Shown here piece after piece: positions 21,029 to 31,568 of a stretch of DNA of 64,000 nucleotides (position 1 is its first letter; each line of letters begins with the position of its first letter). The position numbers and the translations under genes were made by a program. The notes beneath the pieces were generated by a model that saw only the letters and a list, made by a program, of their open reading frames with translations, made no database searches and was not told the DNA's origin. Source of the DNA: Andrena cerasifolii (Eukaryota; Arthropoda; Insecta; Hymenoptera; Andrenidae); contig NC_135118.1 of NCBI RefSeq assembly GCF_050908995.1, positions 930,001 to 994,000 of the forward strand. The letters are read 5' to 3'.

Positions 21029-22285
21029 TGGTAAATGTGCTTTATTTCGGCCCCTACCCAATAGTCAGCCTTTTCGGAAATAAATTGCTTAGAAATAAGA
21101 AATTAAGAATAAAATCTTATATATTTAAATGAAACAATGACCAGTGTACTCTCTCCTTCGAATCTGGGAAGTTTCATGCCTTTAGCGGTAAAAATATGAA
21201 CTGCAGAAAGCTTTATTGTGTTGGCGATTGAATGGTTGGTGATTGGTGAGTCAATTTGAATTAATTTAGTACTATAGGCACAGGGCCGTTGCGAGAATGG
21301 TTGGCGCCCCCAAATTTTTGCACCTGTTATTTATTTAATATGTTTTGCCTTTACGAGGTACAGTAAAAAAAAATACATTTACATTTTGTTTACGTGGGAG
21401 TTGGATTCCTTTATTATTAAGTGTGCGATATAGTTTTTTAATGCCCCCTTCGGCTGGCGCCCTTATGCGGCGCATAACTTGCATAGTGGGTTCCATCAGC
21501 CCTGTATAGGCGACACTTAGAAATAGTGTGTACTAACACTAATACCAAGTTTTTTATGTTCAAATTTTGAATACGCGATTAATAACATTCGAAAGAACTT
21601 TTTGTGAAATTATAATTGCATTTAAACTTACGTTAGTAAGTATTTTTGATGTGGCCAACTATTGGCATTCAAAATATAAAGAAAACCAATAGTCACTGCA
21701 TATTGTTAAGAAATCACCAATTTGAACCGTATTTACCAAACAAATAAAGCTCACTTTCCTGAATCATCCGTTTGTATTCTTTTCCACCAAAATTAATGTA
21801 AAACCAGTGGTCGGTCGTCTAAAACACAAAACAGCTGACTACTAGACGATTGGTCTAGTAGTCGGCCGTTATAATTTAAATAATTAGAATTTTCAGAAAA
21901 AAGAAATTTTTAAATTTTCAGTACACACATCATGAATTTTGAACCACTTAACATTCTGACGATTAACAATAGCTATACTATAGGGTGGCAGATACATATA
22001 TAACCTGATAGAAGAACCTGGCTGACTACTGGCATATGAAAGGCTGGAGTTAGGATTTTACTGGCTGACTATTGGTAAAAAGGACGTTTCTGGGTATATT
22101 AGATATTTTAAATAAAAATTGTTATACTATTGAAAAAATCATCCACACATTTGAAAAATAGATACTTCAAAGAATTTAAATGTCAATAACGCATTTAAAA
22201 AATGGTATATTAATAATAACAACACGTAACATGAATTTCCGCTTTCCCTTAAATGGCCGACTATTGACACAGTTACTCTACACTA
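21029..22285. mobile_element. Putative element with repeated GGCYGACTAYTGG motif
   Basis: The Tc1 coding frame stops near 21029 and resumes near 23787, so this stretch is inserted. It carries a short motif in both orientations at about 21059, 21652, 21686, 21804, 21830, 21855, 22020, 22063 and 22255 (e.g. GGCCGACTATTG, GGCTGACTACTGG, CAATAGTCAGCC). Copies sit 20-30 bp inside both ends, as transposase-binding subterminal repeats do in some DNA transposons. No protein is encoded. The exact ends and target duplication are uncertain (ATATA-like). Confidence 0.5.
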
Positions 22286-23783
22286 GGGTGGTCCCTAGCT
22301 ATAGGGGTCAACTTTTTTTGAGTTTTTTTTTTATCGCTCTCCCCTAAATTGTGACTCTTGATGAGAAAATATGTGCAAAATTTCAAAGTATTGAACAATG
22401 GCAACCCATGCCACATTTGAGTTAAAGTTTTGAAATTTTAGTGATTTCTCGTCAGTTTCGAACATAATTGTTTTCAGCTATTTTTGAAGTATCAGTGAAT
22501 ATTTTTTAATAAAAGCACAATTTATTAGATGTATAATAATAATATGTATGTTACTTACAAAAATATATACGAAATCTTTGAGTTTTATCTCTTAAAATTA
22601 ATATGTAACGCAGCGTATACATTACTGTACGCAGTTGGGTGGTTGTTCGAGTCAAATTATAGTTCTTTTCATGCACAGAAAGTTTATTAGGCTAAACCAA
22701 CCAGTGAATGACCGAATTGTTGAATCTATGAACCTTTGAGTTATTTATAACAACAAAACAACTGTTGAAATTGCATTTAAATTTATTTTTCTTGAAAGTT
22801 CTATAAAAATAATTACTTATTCTTATCGTAATTTAAAAAAAAAAAATTATAAAATGCAAAACGTGTAGAAGCCCACTAAATGACCGCATACTTTTAATAA
22901 GAATTGTACTTATCAATGTTTGCCCAATACGCGTAATTAAAAATATAGGATACTAAAAGTGCAACTACACTCCATTTATAAACATATAATAATGTTTAAA
23001 TTTATAATTGACATTTCTTTGCCTAATGGTCATTCACTGGTATGCGATCAATTACTGGTTGGTTTACCCTATTTGTTTTAGTAATAATGATTATATTATT
23101 AGTACTTAGAAATGAATTTTTTTTACATAGTTGTAAACGAAATACTCTCTATTGAAATTTATGTTATATATTATAGATTGAAGGTAATAAATTAGCATAT
23201 TATTAAATTCTATGTATTTTTCAATATATATTCGCTGTTTGTAAATTTGCTTACATTAGGGTAAAGTCTCCTATAATCTTCAATTATTTGTAAAATATGT
23301 TGTTTTTCTTCCTCATTTTTTGTCAGCATATTATGTTCTGATATAAGTTTGACATAACTTTCCATTAAATTTGAAATTTTTCAGGGATCATTTTTTCGTC
23401 TAGTGTTACAATTTTGGAGGTTGCAACGAAAAAATCAGAAATCGTGAAATAAGACTTCACGTAGCCGCGCATAATGGCTTCGACGCTGTTGTACGCTCAT
23501 TTTAATGGTAAAATTCAAAGATTTTGAGAATACTGTTTGAAGTCACACAGAAATGATGCTATTATGCACCTAAGAAATTGTACTTTTATTAAAAAACCAT
23601 CACTAATTCCTCTATAATGGGGGAACACAATGATGTGCGAAATTGACGTGAAATCACTAAAATTTCAAAACTTTAACACAAATGTGGCACGGGTTCCCGT
23701 TGTCCAACCACTTTCTCACCAAGTGTCACAATTTAGGGGGGTGCGACCAAAAAAAAACGGAAGTTGAAAAATAAGAACCACCC
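22286..23783. mobile_element. 1.5-kb MITE, termini GGGTGGT...ACCACCC, TA target
   Basis: Flanked by TA at 22284-22285 and 23784-23785. Diverged inverted arms of about 180 bp or more share CCCCTAAATTGTGAC, TGCCACATTTG and TTAAAGTTTTGAAATTTTAG. A second inverted pair, containing AACCAACCAGTGAATGACC (22694) and GGTCATTCACTGG (23030), lies inside and may be a nested element. No coding frame. Confidence 0.75.
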
Positions 23784-23950
23784 TAATATACACCCCCGGA
23801 CCATAACATTTCCTCCACCATGCTTGAAAGTGGCTCGCAAATTTTTCGGATTTAGAGCTGTATTTGGCTTACGCCACACCATGTGTCATCCATCCGAACC
23901 AGATATATTGAATTTAGATTCATCAACGAAAATCACATCACTCCACCATA

Positions 23951-25118
23951 ATTGAAGGGTCGGATGCAATAAGGGGACTAGCGCTCGAAAATGGGAAAAA
24001 TTATTGTCCAATCGCTAAGAAAGATTGGAAAATTAAATGTTGTTAAACTGAATTTTAAAAAATATAGTGTTGTAAAGCTCGTCACGACACACATTTTTCT
24101 ATTTATAGTTTGTTTATCCAATCATTACTATTCGAGCTAAAAATTATAAACAAAAAATTTTCATCGTCCAAAATCATTATTTGTTTAAACATAAATTGCG
24201 ATAACTTGAGTAAATATTAACGGATCGTTATGAAACTTAAAACATAACTTCAGAAAACTCTAGCGGAGCCGTAAAATGTATGTACAAAACCCTTATGTTA
24301 ACAAATGTAAGAATATTTAATTAAAAAGTAATACTGGACATAACCCATGTTTTTCACCGTTCACCGTTAAAAAGTATCGAGGCAATTTTCAGGTACATAT
24401 AACTTGCAACGATAAAGTTTTTCCTTAATATACAAGGAAGATTTTCACCAATTTTCACACTGATTCATAAATAATTGTAGAAGCTATGACGATATATATA
24501 AATCCCGCGCGCCACCAACAGTCAACGCCAGTGCTAAGACTGCTAAGTAGCGCATTATACGCGGCTGCTGACTGTTGGTGGTGCGCGAGATTTATATATA
24601 TCGTCATATCTTCTACAATTATTTATGAATCAGTCTGAAAATTGGTGAAAATCTTCCTTGTATATTAAGGAAAAACTTTGTCGCTGCAAGTTATATGTAC
24701 CTCAAAATTGCCTCGATAATTTTTAACGGTGAACATTGAAAAACATGGGTTAGGTCCAGTATTACTTTTTAATTAAATATTATTACATTTGCTAACATAA
24801 GGGTTTTGTGTGTACATTTTACGGTTTTGCTAGTTTTCTGAAGTTATGTTTTAAGTTTCATAACGATTCGTTAATATTTACGAGAAATAATGATTTTGAA
24901 CGATGAAAAATTTGTTGTTTATAATTTTTAGCTCGAATAGTAATGATTGGATAAACAAACTGTATATAGAAAAAATGTGTGTCGTGACGAGTTTTACAAA
25001 ACTATATTTTTTAAAATTCAGTTTAACAACATTTAATTTTCCAAACTTTCGTAGCGTTTGGACAATAATTCTTCCCATGTTCGAGCGCTAGTCCCCTTAT
25101 TGCATCCGATCCTTCAAT
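23951..25118. mobile_element. Near-perfect 1.17-kb palindromic MITE
   Basis: The ends read ATTGAAGGGTCGGATGCAAT and the complement ending CCTTCAAT, flanked by TA (23949-23950 and 25119-25120). The arms of about 560 bp pair almost throughout, and the loop is only about 45 bp (24524-24569). It interrupts the Tc1 transposase between the helix-turn-helix part and the catalytic part. No coding frame. Confidence 0.85.
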
Positions 25119-25415
25119 TATTCTTTCGAAATCATATTTTTTGCGAAAGTTAAACGTTTCTTTCTATTTCTTTCGCTGATGTATGGTTTCTTAAGAGCTA
25201 CTCTCCCATTGTAGCCATTCTCTTTAAGCAGTCGCCGAACTGTCTGTGTGCTTACAGTTTTCTCACTCTTTTTGTTGAAACTCTGCTGCTAATGCGGAAG
25301 CATTCAATCGTGGATTTTCTTTCACTTTTCAAATAATCTTCCGCTTTTCTCTCTCATTTATTATTTTCTGCCGACTACTTTGTGGTAGTGATTCAATCCT
25401 GTCTTCATTCTTGTA

Positions 25416-26230
25416 TATATATAAGATTTATTTTCAGCCTCAACGGCCTTGAAAAGGAACTTGGCTTTACAATTTTTCCATTCATTCATCCACTCTGGCA
25501 TTCCCTCTATCTTTCAAACTACAATCTAACTCATTTTTCCTCTCTTCTAAACTTCCTTTCTATCTTTCTCATCCACCTACTATGCTCCCATTTACTGTCC
25601 CCTCTAATACCCTTTCTATATTGTATCCTATTCTCTCTGTTTCCGTGCAGTCTTCAATTAGATGCTTCAAAGTCCCCGGGGTCCTCTCTCGTACAGTCCG
25701 CATCTTCTCTCTTCTTCCTTCATCCAATACCTGTTGTTCACCTCAAGGTTTCCACACCTCGCTGTGGCTATCAGTTTCTGGCTATTCCCTTCCCTCCTCT
25801 TACTTAAATACTTCGGCATACTTATACATCTAATTGACTTATAATATATATTGTACCTGGACTCTTTAATACTATTAAATTGCACTTGTGCCTGTATTTC
25901 CCTATCTCTCTCTCTTCGAGTATTGAATGCATTTTTCTACCCTCCTGCTCTAATTGTGTAATCCCTTCCTGACTATAACCATTCCTCTTCAGGTACCCAA
26001 TCCTCCCCTCTGTTTTTTCCCTTATGCATTCCTTTACCCATCTCTCAGGCCTACCGCATTTAAGCCTCCCTCCTCGAATTTTCTTGCTCTTCTTCCAGCC
26101 TTTATTCTTATTCTGTCTCGCTTAGTTTCTTCCAAAACGATATACCCTGGTGTGTTTCTTTCCAAACCCAGACACCATCTAATATATTTCATTTGTACCC
26201 TTTCTAAATCTTCTCTCTCCATCCACCCGA
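25416..26230 (-). mobile_element. 5'-truncated LINE tail (R1/I-like clade)
   Basis: The flanks are a 16-bp duplication with one mismatch (TGTCTTCATTCTTGTA at 25400-25415, TGTCTTCACTCTTGTA at 26231-26246), the mark of target-primed reverse transcription. The minus strand encodes the end of a reverse-transcriptase protein typical of ant and bee LINEs: LERVQMKYIRWCLGLERN, then TPGYIVLEETKRDRIRIKAG, then a C-terminal Cys/His region (MKEEERRCGLYE...). Stops and shifts are present. The 3' end is TA-rich instead of poly-A. Confidence 0.82.
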
Positions 26231-26475
26231 TGTCTTCACTCTTGTATCTATTAACGATATCTGCCACTGTGCTTTTTTTTAAATTAAGCATAACAGCGAT
26301 CTGGCGATACAATTTTCCTTTTTCCCAGATGAAAAATTACCAGTTGGCGGAGATTGAATGAAACGTTTTTACTATTCCGATACATTTTCATGGTAAACGA
26401 CGGTGTAATGACTGAATTGTACGGTAACAATGGCGGCTGGGTACTGAACCCGATGCCACGTACTTGTAAACAAAG

Positions 26476-26780
26476 TGTGGATGGGATCGCAATGATTATG
26501 TACCATTGATAGAACAACACGATATATGTATATTTAAGAAGGAACTGTTACAATGTAATAGAATAAAGGTTTAGATGTAATACTGATTTGTGCTAATCGC
26601 AAGAGCACCGTGGGCTGACACATGGTGTATAAAAAGGCGGAAGTGACGTATCAGAGTACGCTACGATCAACAGATAAAGGCTGTCGATCTTTCTAGGCTC
26701 TTCCAAGCGGACGTTACGTATTCTGTGTCGCGCGGCTCGATTTGAAACGTAAAAGGATGGATTGAGGCAAACCCTCTTCA
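26476..26780 (-). repeat. Copia 3' LTR
   Basis: 305 bp; TGTGGATGGG...AACCCTCTTCA on the plus strand. Its first three sense-strand bases (TGA) are also the stop codon of the polyprotein. Confidence 0.95.
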
Positions 26781-29700
26781 ATCCCCCACTTTTGCGACAT
26801 CCAGTCCTAAACTTTCGGTACCGCGTTTATGGGCCAATTGCTTCAGCCCTTTCGTCATAACATCTGCTGGGTTCTCATTCGTAGCGACATAAATGACTCT
26901 TATCTCGTTTTCCTCGACCATTTCCCTCACAATATGGTACGCGATGTCTATATGTTTGGTTTTGTTATTCTCCATTCTGTTCTTAGAGTAGTCTATGGCT
27001 GCTCTATTATCGCAATACATTTCGATGCTATCTGAAACCAAAAAAACAAACAAATCTAGCTCTTTCAATACCATGCGTACCCATATAGCTTCTTTGGCCC
27101 CTCGCGCCAATGCAACGTATTCAGCCTCCATCGTGGAAGTCGATATGCTCCTTTGTTTTGATGAGTACCATTGGACGGTATTTCTTCCTAATTTCATGAC
27201 CATCCCCGAAAAAGAATGCCTATTATCGATATCGCTTGCCCAGTCTGCGTCGCAATATATTTTTATCCTCGGTTCTTCGTTTCTTTCGTATGTTAATCCA
27301 TACTCTGCAGTCTTGTTCAAGTACCGCAATACATGCTTCGCTTGGTGCCAATGTGCTTCTCCTGGGTCAGTGTTATACTGTGATAACTTTGTTACCGCGT
27401 ACAACAAGTCTGGGCTGGTACTCAACGCCAAATACATTAGCGATCCAATTAATCTCCTATAAGGTACTTCCGACATCTTCTCCCTTTCCACTTGAGTTTT
27501 TGGACTATCCTCTTTGGAAATCTTTGCTCCCGGTTCCAATGGAGTAGTGGCCCCCCGGCATTCGATCATATTGTATTGTTTTAGTATGTTCTTTATGTAA
27601 GCCTTCTGTGAAAGACATACACCCCCGGCATTATTCCAACTTATTTTTATTCCCAGGGCATAACTTATTTCACCTAGATCCTTGGCTTCGTATGCTTTGG
27701 TGATACGTCTGACTAGGTCTGTAATTGGTACCAGGTCTCTGGAAAATACAAAAATATCGTCTACATATATTACCACGATTGTCCAATGTCCACTAATATA
27801 TACACAGCCCGAGGCCTTTAGTCTTCTGAATCCTTGTTTGGTTAAAAAATCGTCCAACTCTTCATTCCAATTTCTCCCAGACTGTTTCAATCCATAGATT
27901 GGTCTAAGTAACTTGGCCACCAAACCTTCTTTGTTTTCACAACGCGGGGGTAGCTTCATGTATATTTCCTCTTCTAACCGGCCGTATAAGTAAGCACACT
28001 TTATGTCTATATGTCTCGTATGCCAACGGAAATCCACTGTTATTGCTAACATCAGCCTGATTATCGAGAAACTTGATACCGGTGAATACGTCTCATTGTA
28101 ATCCATTCCCTTCTTTTGAGAGAACCCTTGAGCTACCAGTCTCGCTTTATATCTGCATATTTCCCCATTTGCATTTCTTTTTAATTTGAATACCCACTTG
28201 CATCCTATGCATTTTCTACCTTCGGGTAATTTGGTAACTTCCCATGTATTCCTATCGGACAAGTTATCTAGTTCTTCTTTGATGGGCTCCTTCCACTGAG
28301 TTGCTTGTGGCGACTCCAATGCCTCTTCAATATTTTGTGGCTTGGTAATCTCCAGAGAATTTACTTCTATACCGCTTTCCGCTTTTGACTCTTTGTCTTC
28401 ACCGTTATCAATCTCTTGGTTCTTTGGCTTCCCTTTGCATCCGTATGGGTTTCTTATAACTTTCTTGGGCCTTCCGCGTTTTGGGGTTTGCAGTGGTTCT
28501 TGTGCCCCCACTACATCGCTATCCTCTTCCTCCTCTGTTTTACTTATCGTGCGTGTTTCTCGGTACGGGGCTTTCTCCGGCTCGCTGCATGGTATGTTAG
28601 CCTCGCGTTCGCACGATGTGTCTTCTGTCTCTGAATCGCTGTCATCCGACCATCCTTCGTGTTTCCAAGCGTGGATGTTTTTTCCATTGATCCACTCATA
28701 TCCTACTGTGTCTTCTGCGAATTTCACGTGCTTTGTGGTTATTACGTCTCCCTTGTCCGGGCACCACAACCTATATCCTCGCGTCTGACTCGCGTAACCA
28801 ACGAACACGCATCTCGCTGCTCGGTCGTCCAATTTCTTTCTTCGCTGTTCTGGCAAACGGGCGTATGCTAGGCACCCGTATACTTTTAGGTGCCGAACAC
28901 TCGGTGTACGTTCCGTCCACATAGCTAGAGGAACCTCGTCGTTGATGACTGTATGGCATACCCGATTCTTTATATAGGCTGCCGTCGTCACAGCCTCTGC
29001 CCAGAATTTTTGTGGCAGATGTGCCGATTTGAGCATTGATCTAGTCAATTCTAATAATGTCCTATTTATTCTTTCGGCCACACCATTCATTTGTGGTGTT
29101 TCGACATTAGATCGCTCGTGCTTAATGCCTAAATCTTTGAAAAAAGTATCCAGTTCATTATTGCAGAACTCTAGCCCATTATCTGATCGGAACCTTTTTA
29201 CTTTCTTTCCCTTTTCACGTTCCACATTGGCAACGTACTCTTTTATGCACCTTTTAACCTCGTCCTTAGATTTAATGCATACCACCTTGGTGTATCTGGA
29301 AAAGTCATCTGTAAAGGTTACGAAATATTTGCTTCCGCCGATCGAGTTTTCTGGCATAGGCCCACACACATCTGAGTGTATCAATTCGCAAGTTTCCTTT
29401 GTCTGTTTACCATTTAATCTTTTACTTGCAACTCTCGTTGCCTTCCCTATGTTACACGCGTCGCATGTATATTTATTCGTCCTAGCGTTATCTAGTCCGG
29501 TAACGCGGTTAGTTTCTAGTAATTTCTTTATAGTGTCGTTACTCACGTGACAAAAACGTCGGTGCCACACTTGATCCATTTCCAGGTTCGCTGCGTGTGA
29601 TTCCACTGGGGAGTTGGTGTTCTTACATACTTCTGCTCTGACTATGTACAAGTCGTTTTTCCTGTACGCTATGCAAATGGTTTCCTTTGATTTTGCGTTT

Positions 29701-30833
29701 CTTATTTTTATCTTCCCGTCTTTTATTAGCAGCTCCTTTCCCTTCTGCTCTATTTGTGACACTGACATCAAATTTCTTCTGATGTTGGGTACGTAATATA
29801 CATTGTACATCACGGCGGCCCTTTTCTTGTCACCTACAATCATATTTAATGTAATGTCCCCAATACCTTGTGCCTTTAGTATTGTCCCCTTTTGTTTCTC
29901 TGAATCTGCTGCCGTGTTTACTATTTCAGAATCGATATGTCTGAAGTTCGTGAACCAATCTCGTCTTTTGCAAACGTGGTGGGTACATCCGCTGTCTAGG
30001 AGCCATGAGTCTTCCAAATCTACATTGTTCAAACTCACCAGATATGCGTCCCTTTTCTGTTTCGACTCTGGTTTCCTTTTACCTCTGTTCGTCCTAGTGC
30101 GGCAGTCTTTCGCTATGTGTCCAACCTTCTTGCAGTTGTAGCACGTTCTTGGTTGCCTCGTATCGTCGCTCGGTGCCTTGGATTCCCCTTTGTCGGGTTT
30201 CTTGTTTGTATACAGAGCTTCCTTGGGGTGTCCTGTCTCTCTGTCTAGTCTCGATATCCTCCTATCGTATTCCTCCAACAGGACTCTCTTCACCTCAGCC
30301 GATGTGAATTTGTCGTCTGAAAGACTAGCCAACGCCATGTTTAAATTTTCATAGCTATCTGGGAGTCCAGCCAGCATTGTATACGCTAGGTCTTCATCTT
30401 TGACTTCTGCCCCTGCCTCCTTCAGATTTCTTGCGGCTATCTTGATTCTAGACATATAAGCGGACATACTTTCTTCATCTTTCATCTTTAAGTGATAAAA
30501 TTCCCTTTTTAATTGCATAATGCGGACCCTCGACTTTGGTTGGTGCACTTGCTTTAACGTTTCCCACGCCTCATATGCATTTGCGCAATCTTCTATGTGT
30601 ATTTGTTGGTCTGCTTCTATATGCAGACCGATGGCCGCGAACGCTTTATTTTCATTCATTTGGTGGGCTCTTACCTCGACTTCCGTAGCGTTCAGGCCTA
30701 CCTTCTTCTCGGTCAGCACGTGGTCTAACAGTCCCTTTCCTCTTAGGTACCAGCACATTTCGGTTTTCCACGACTGGTAATTCAAGTCCGAGAGCTTGGT
30801 GATATGGAACTCGGTTTTTACTTCGTTGTTCAT
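26778..30833 (-). CDS. Copia gag-pol polyprotein, 1351 aa
   Basis: The start is the ATG at 30833; the open frame begins 8 codons earlier at a non-ATG codon. Gag occupies about residues 1-220, with zinc knuckle CYNCKKVGHIAKDC near 230. The protease active site is WLLDSGCTHHVC near 280, followed by a pre-integrase HHCC region (WHRRFCHVSNDTIKK), then integrase (HSDVCGPM, FRSDNGLEF, ETPQMNGVAER). The Copia-type reverse transcriptase has KARLVAQGFSQ and the catalytic YVDD, followed by RNase H (IYCDADWASD, STMEAEYVAL, KHIDIAYH). The length is normal for Copia and there are no stops. The last codons GTG GGG GAT form the polypurine tract and the stop TGA is supplied by the LTR, a compact arrangement. 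Confidence 0.95.
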   Translation of the reverse strand: MNNEVKTEFHITKLSDLNYQSWKTEMCWYLRGKGLLDHVLTEKKVGLNATEVEVRAHQMNENKAFAAIGLHIEADQQIHIEDCANAYEAWETLKQVHQPKSRVRIMQLKREFYHLKMKDEESMSAYMSRIKIAARNLKEAGAEVKDEDLAYTMLAGLPDSYENLNMALASLSDDKFTSAEVKRVLLEEYDRRISRLDRETGHPKEALYTNKKPDKGESKAPSDDTRQPRTCYNCKKVGHIAKDCRTRTNRGKRKPESKQKRDAYLVSLNNVDLEDSWLLDSGCTHHVCKRRDWFTNFRHIDSEIVNTAADSEKQKGTILKAQGIGDITLNMIVGDKKRAAVMYNVYYVPNIRRNLMSVSQIEQKGKELLIKDGKIKIRNAKSKETICIAYRKNDLYIVRAEVCKNTNSPVESHAANLEMDQVWHRRFCHVSNDTIKKLLETNRVTGLDNARTNKYTCDACNIGKATRVASKRLNGKQTKETCELIHSDVCGPMPENSIGGSKYFVTFTDDFSRYTKVVCIKSKDEVKRCIKEYVANVEREKGKKVKRFRSDNGLEFCNNELDTFFKDLGIKHERSNVETPQMNGVAERINRTLLELTRSMLKSAHLPQKFWAEAVTTAAYIKNRVCHTVINDEVPLAMWTERTPSVRHLKVYGCLAYARLPEQRRKKLDDRAARCVFVGYASQTRGYRLWCPDKGDVITTKHVKFAEDTVGYEWINGKNIHAWKHEGWSDDSDSETEDTSCEREANIPCSEPEKAPYRETRTISKTEEEEDSDVVGAQEPLQTPKRGRPKKVIRNPYGCKGKPKNQEIDNGEDKESKAESGIEVNSLEITKPQNIEEALESPQATQWKEPIKEELDNLSDRNTWEVTKLPEGRKCIGCKWVFKLKRNANGEICRYKARLVAQGFSQKKGMDYNETYSPVSSFSIIRLMLAITVDFRWHTRHIDIKCAYLYGRLEEEIYMKLPPRCENKEGLVAKLLRPIYGLKQSGRNWNEELDDFLTKQGFRRLKASGCVYISGHWTIVVIYVDDIFVFSRDLVPITDLVRRITKAYEAKDLGEISYALGIKISWNNAGGVCLSQKAYIKNILKQYNMIECRGATTPLEPGAKISKEDSPKTQVEREKMSEVPYRRLIGSLMYLALSTSPDLLYAVTKLSQYNTDPGEAHWHQAKHVLRYLNKTAEYGLTYERNEEPRIKIYCDADWASDIDNRHSFSGMVMKLGRNTVQWYSSKQRSISTSTMEAEYVALARGAKEAIWVRMVLKELDLFVFLVSDSIEMYCDNRAAIDYSKNRMENNKTKHIDIAYHIVREMVEENEIRVIYVATNENPADVMTKGLKQLAHKRGTESLGLDVAKVGD

Positions 30834-30940
30834 CTTGCTGCGATTCGTTTTTCGCAATCACGTGTATCTACGTCTCACTTTTATGTATGGGCGAGTGCAC
30901 GCCTTCGCACAACCTAACCTCTCGTTGCCTTATATTGTGA

Positions 30941-30954
30941 CTGGGCCCATAACC
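30941..30954 (-). other. Copia primer-binding site (half tRNA-iMet)
   Basis: The plus strand CTGGGCCCATAACC equals the anticodon-arm sequence of animal initiator tRNA-Met. This matches Copia's known use of the cleaved 5' half of tRNA-iMet instead of a tRNA 3' end. It lies directly after the 5' LTR. Confidence 0.85.
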
Positions 30955-30956
30955 AT

Positions 30957-31261
30957 TGTGGATGGGATCGCAATGATTATGTACCATTGATAGAACAACA
31001 CGATATATGTATATTTAAGAAGGAACTGTTACAATGTAATAGAATAAAGGTTTAGATGTAATACTGATTTGTGCTAATCGCAAGAGCACCGTGGGCTGAC
31101 ACATGGTGTATAAAAAGGCGGAAGTGACGTATCAGAGTACGCTACGATCAACAGATAAAGGCTGTCGATCTTTCTAGGCTCTTCCAAGCGGACGTTACGT
31201 ATTCTGTGTCGCGCGGCTCGATTTGAAACGTAAAAGGATGGATTGAGGCAAACCCTCTTCA
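30957..31261 (-). repeat. Copia 5' LTR
   Basis: 305 bp, the same as 26476-26780 by eye. It adjoins the CAAAG duplication at 31262-31266. Confidence 0.95.
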
Positions 31262-31568
31262 CAAAGGCTACGTTTTGAATCGAAAATTTGTAGGAAGATA
31301 ATCAAGCACTATTTGTAAATATATTGAGAAACAACGTATCTGTCCGAATGTTTTTGTAACGCGTAAATTGGATGTGATTTCATTTAATATTTAATATTGT
31401 GTAAGTATATTAAGATAAATTAATAATTTGTACATATTTCTAAAGTACAATAAATACTGTATCGAAAGAAACAAGTTCAGTTTATTTCTTCCATAATTAA
31501 CAAATATATAGGTCGTTAAAGTCAAGCATGCTTAGTGTCCGAATATTTTTGTAATTCACTGTATGTAG

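Larger units (their letters stand above)
20250..26390 (-). pseudogene. Tc1-like transposase in six or more pieces
   Basis: The start ATG lies near 26390; KNVSFNLRQLVIFHLGKR begins the helix-turn-helix region. This continues (frameshifted) as RQIAVMLNLKKSTVADIVNR at about 26320-26250, resumes after the LINE insertion at 25399-25121, and then after the palindromic MITE with the catalytic string VIFVDESKFNISGSDG at about 23940. The HGGGNVMV motif is near 23800. After another insertion come SSRGVGNLVFIEDI (about 21020) and, near 20430, SPDFNPIENVWDNLK with the last catalytic residue. Several stops and shifts make it inactive. The D...D pairing typical of Tc1 is recognisable. Confidence 0.82.
26476..31261 (-). 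mobile_element. Complete Copia-type LTR retrotransposon
   Basis: 4.8 kb, flanked by CAAAG at 26471-26475 and 31262-31266. The 305-bp LTRs look identical by eye. Between them lie one open polyprotein, a half-tRNA-iMet primer site and a polypurine tract (AAAAGTGGGGGAT). Everything needed for retrotransposition appears intact, so this is a candidate active copy. It is the youngest layer inside the Tc1 element. Confidence 0.95.
19983..31561 (-). mobile_element. Tc1-like IR/DR element enlarged by nested insertions
   Basis: Inverted repeats of about 220 bp lie at 19983-20209 and 31341-31561, flanked by TA at 19981-19982 and 31562-31563. Each end has an outer and an inner direct repeat: CACAAAAATATTCGGACAC and TTACAAAAATATTCGGTCA on the left, their complements on the right. 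This is the IR/DR plan. The decayed transposase is on the minus strand. Insertions inside it, left to right: an unidentified stretch near 20515-20850; 21029-22285 with a MITE at its edge (22286-23783); a palindromic MITE (23951-25118); a LINE tail (25416-26230); and a complete Copia element (26476-31261). An original of about 1.6 kb has grown to 11.6 kb. Confidence 0.85.
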
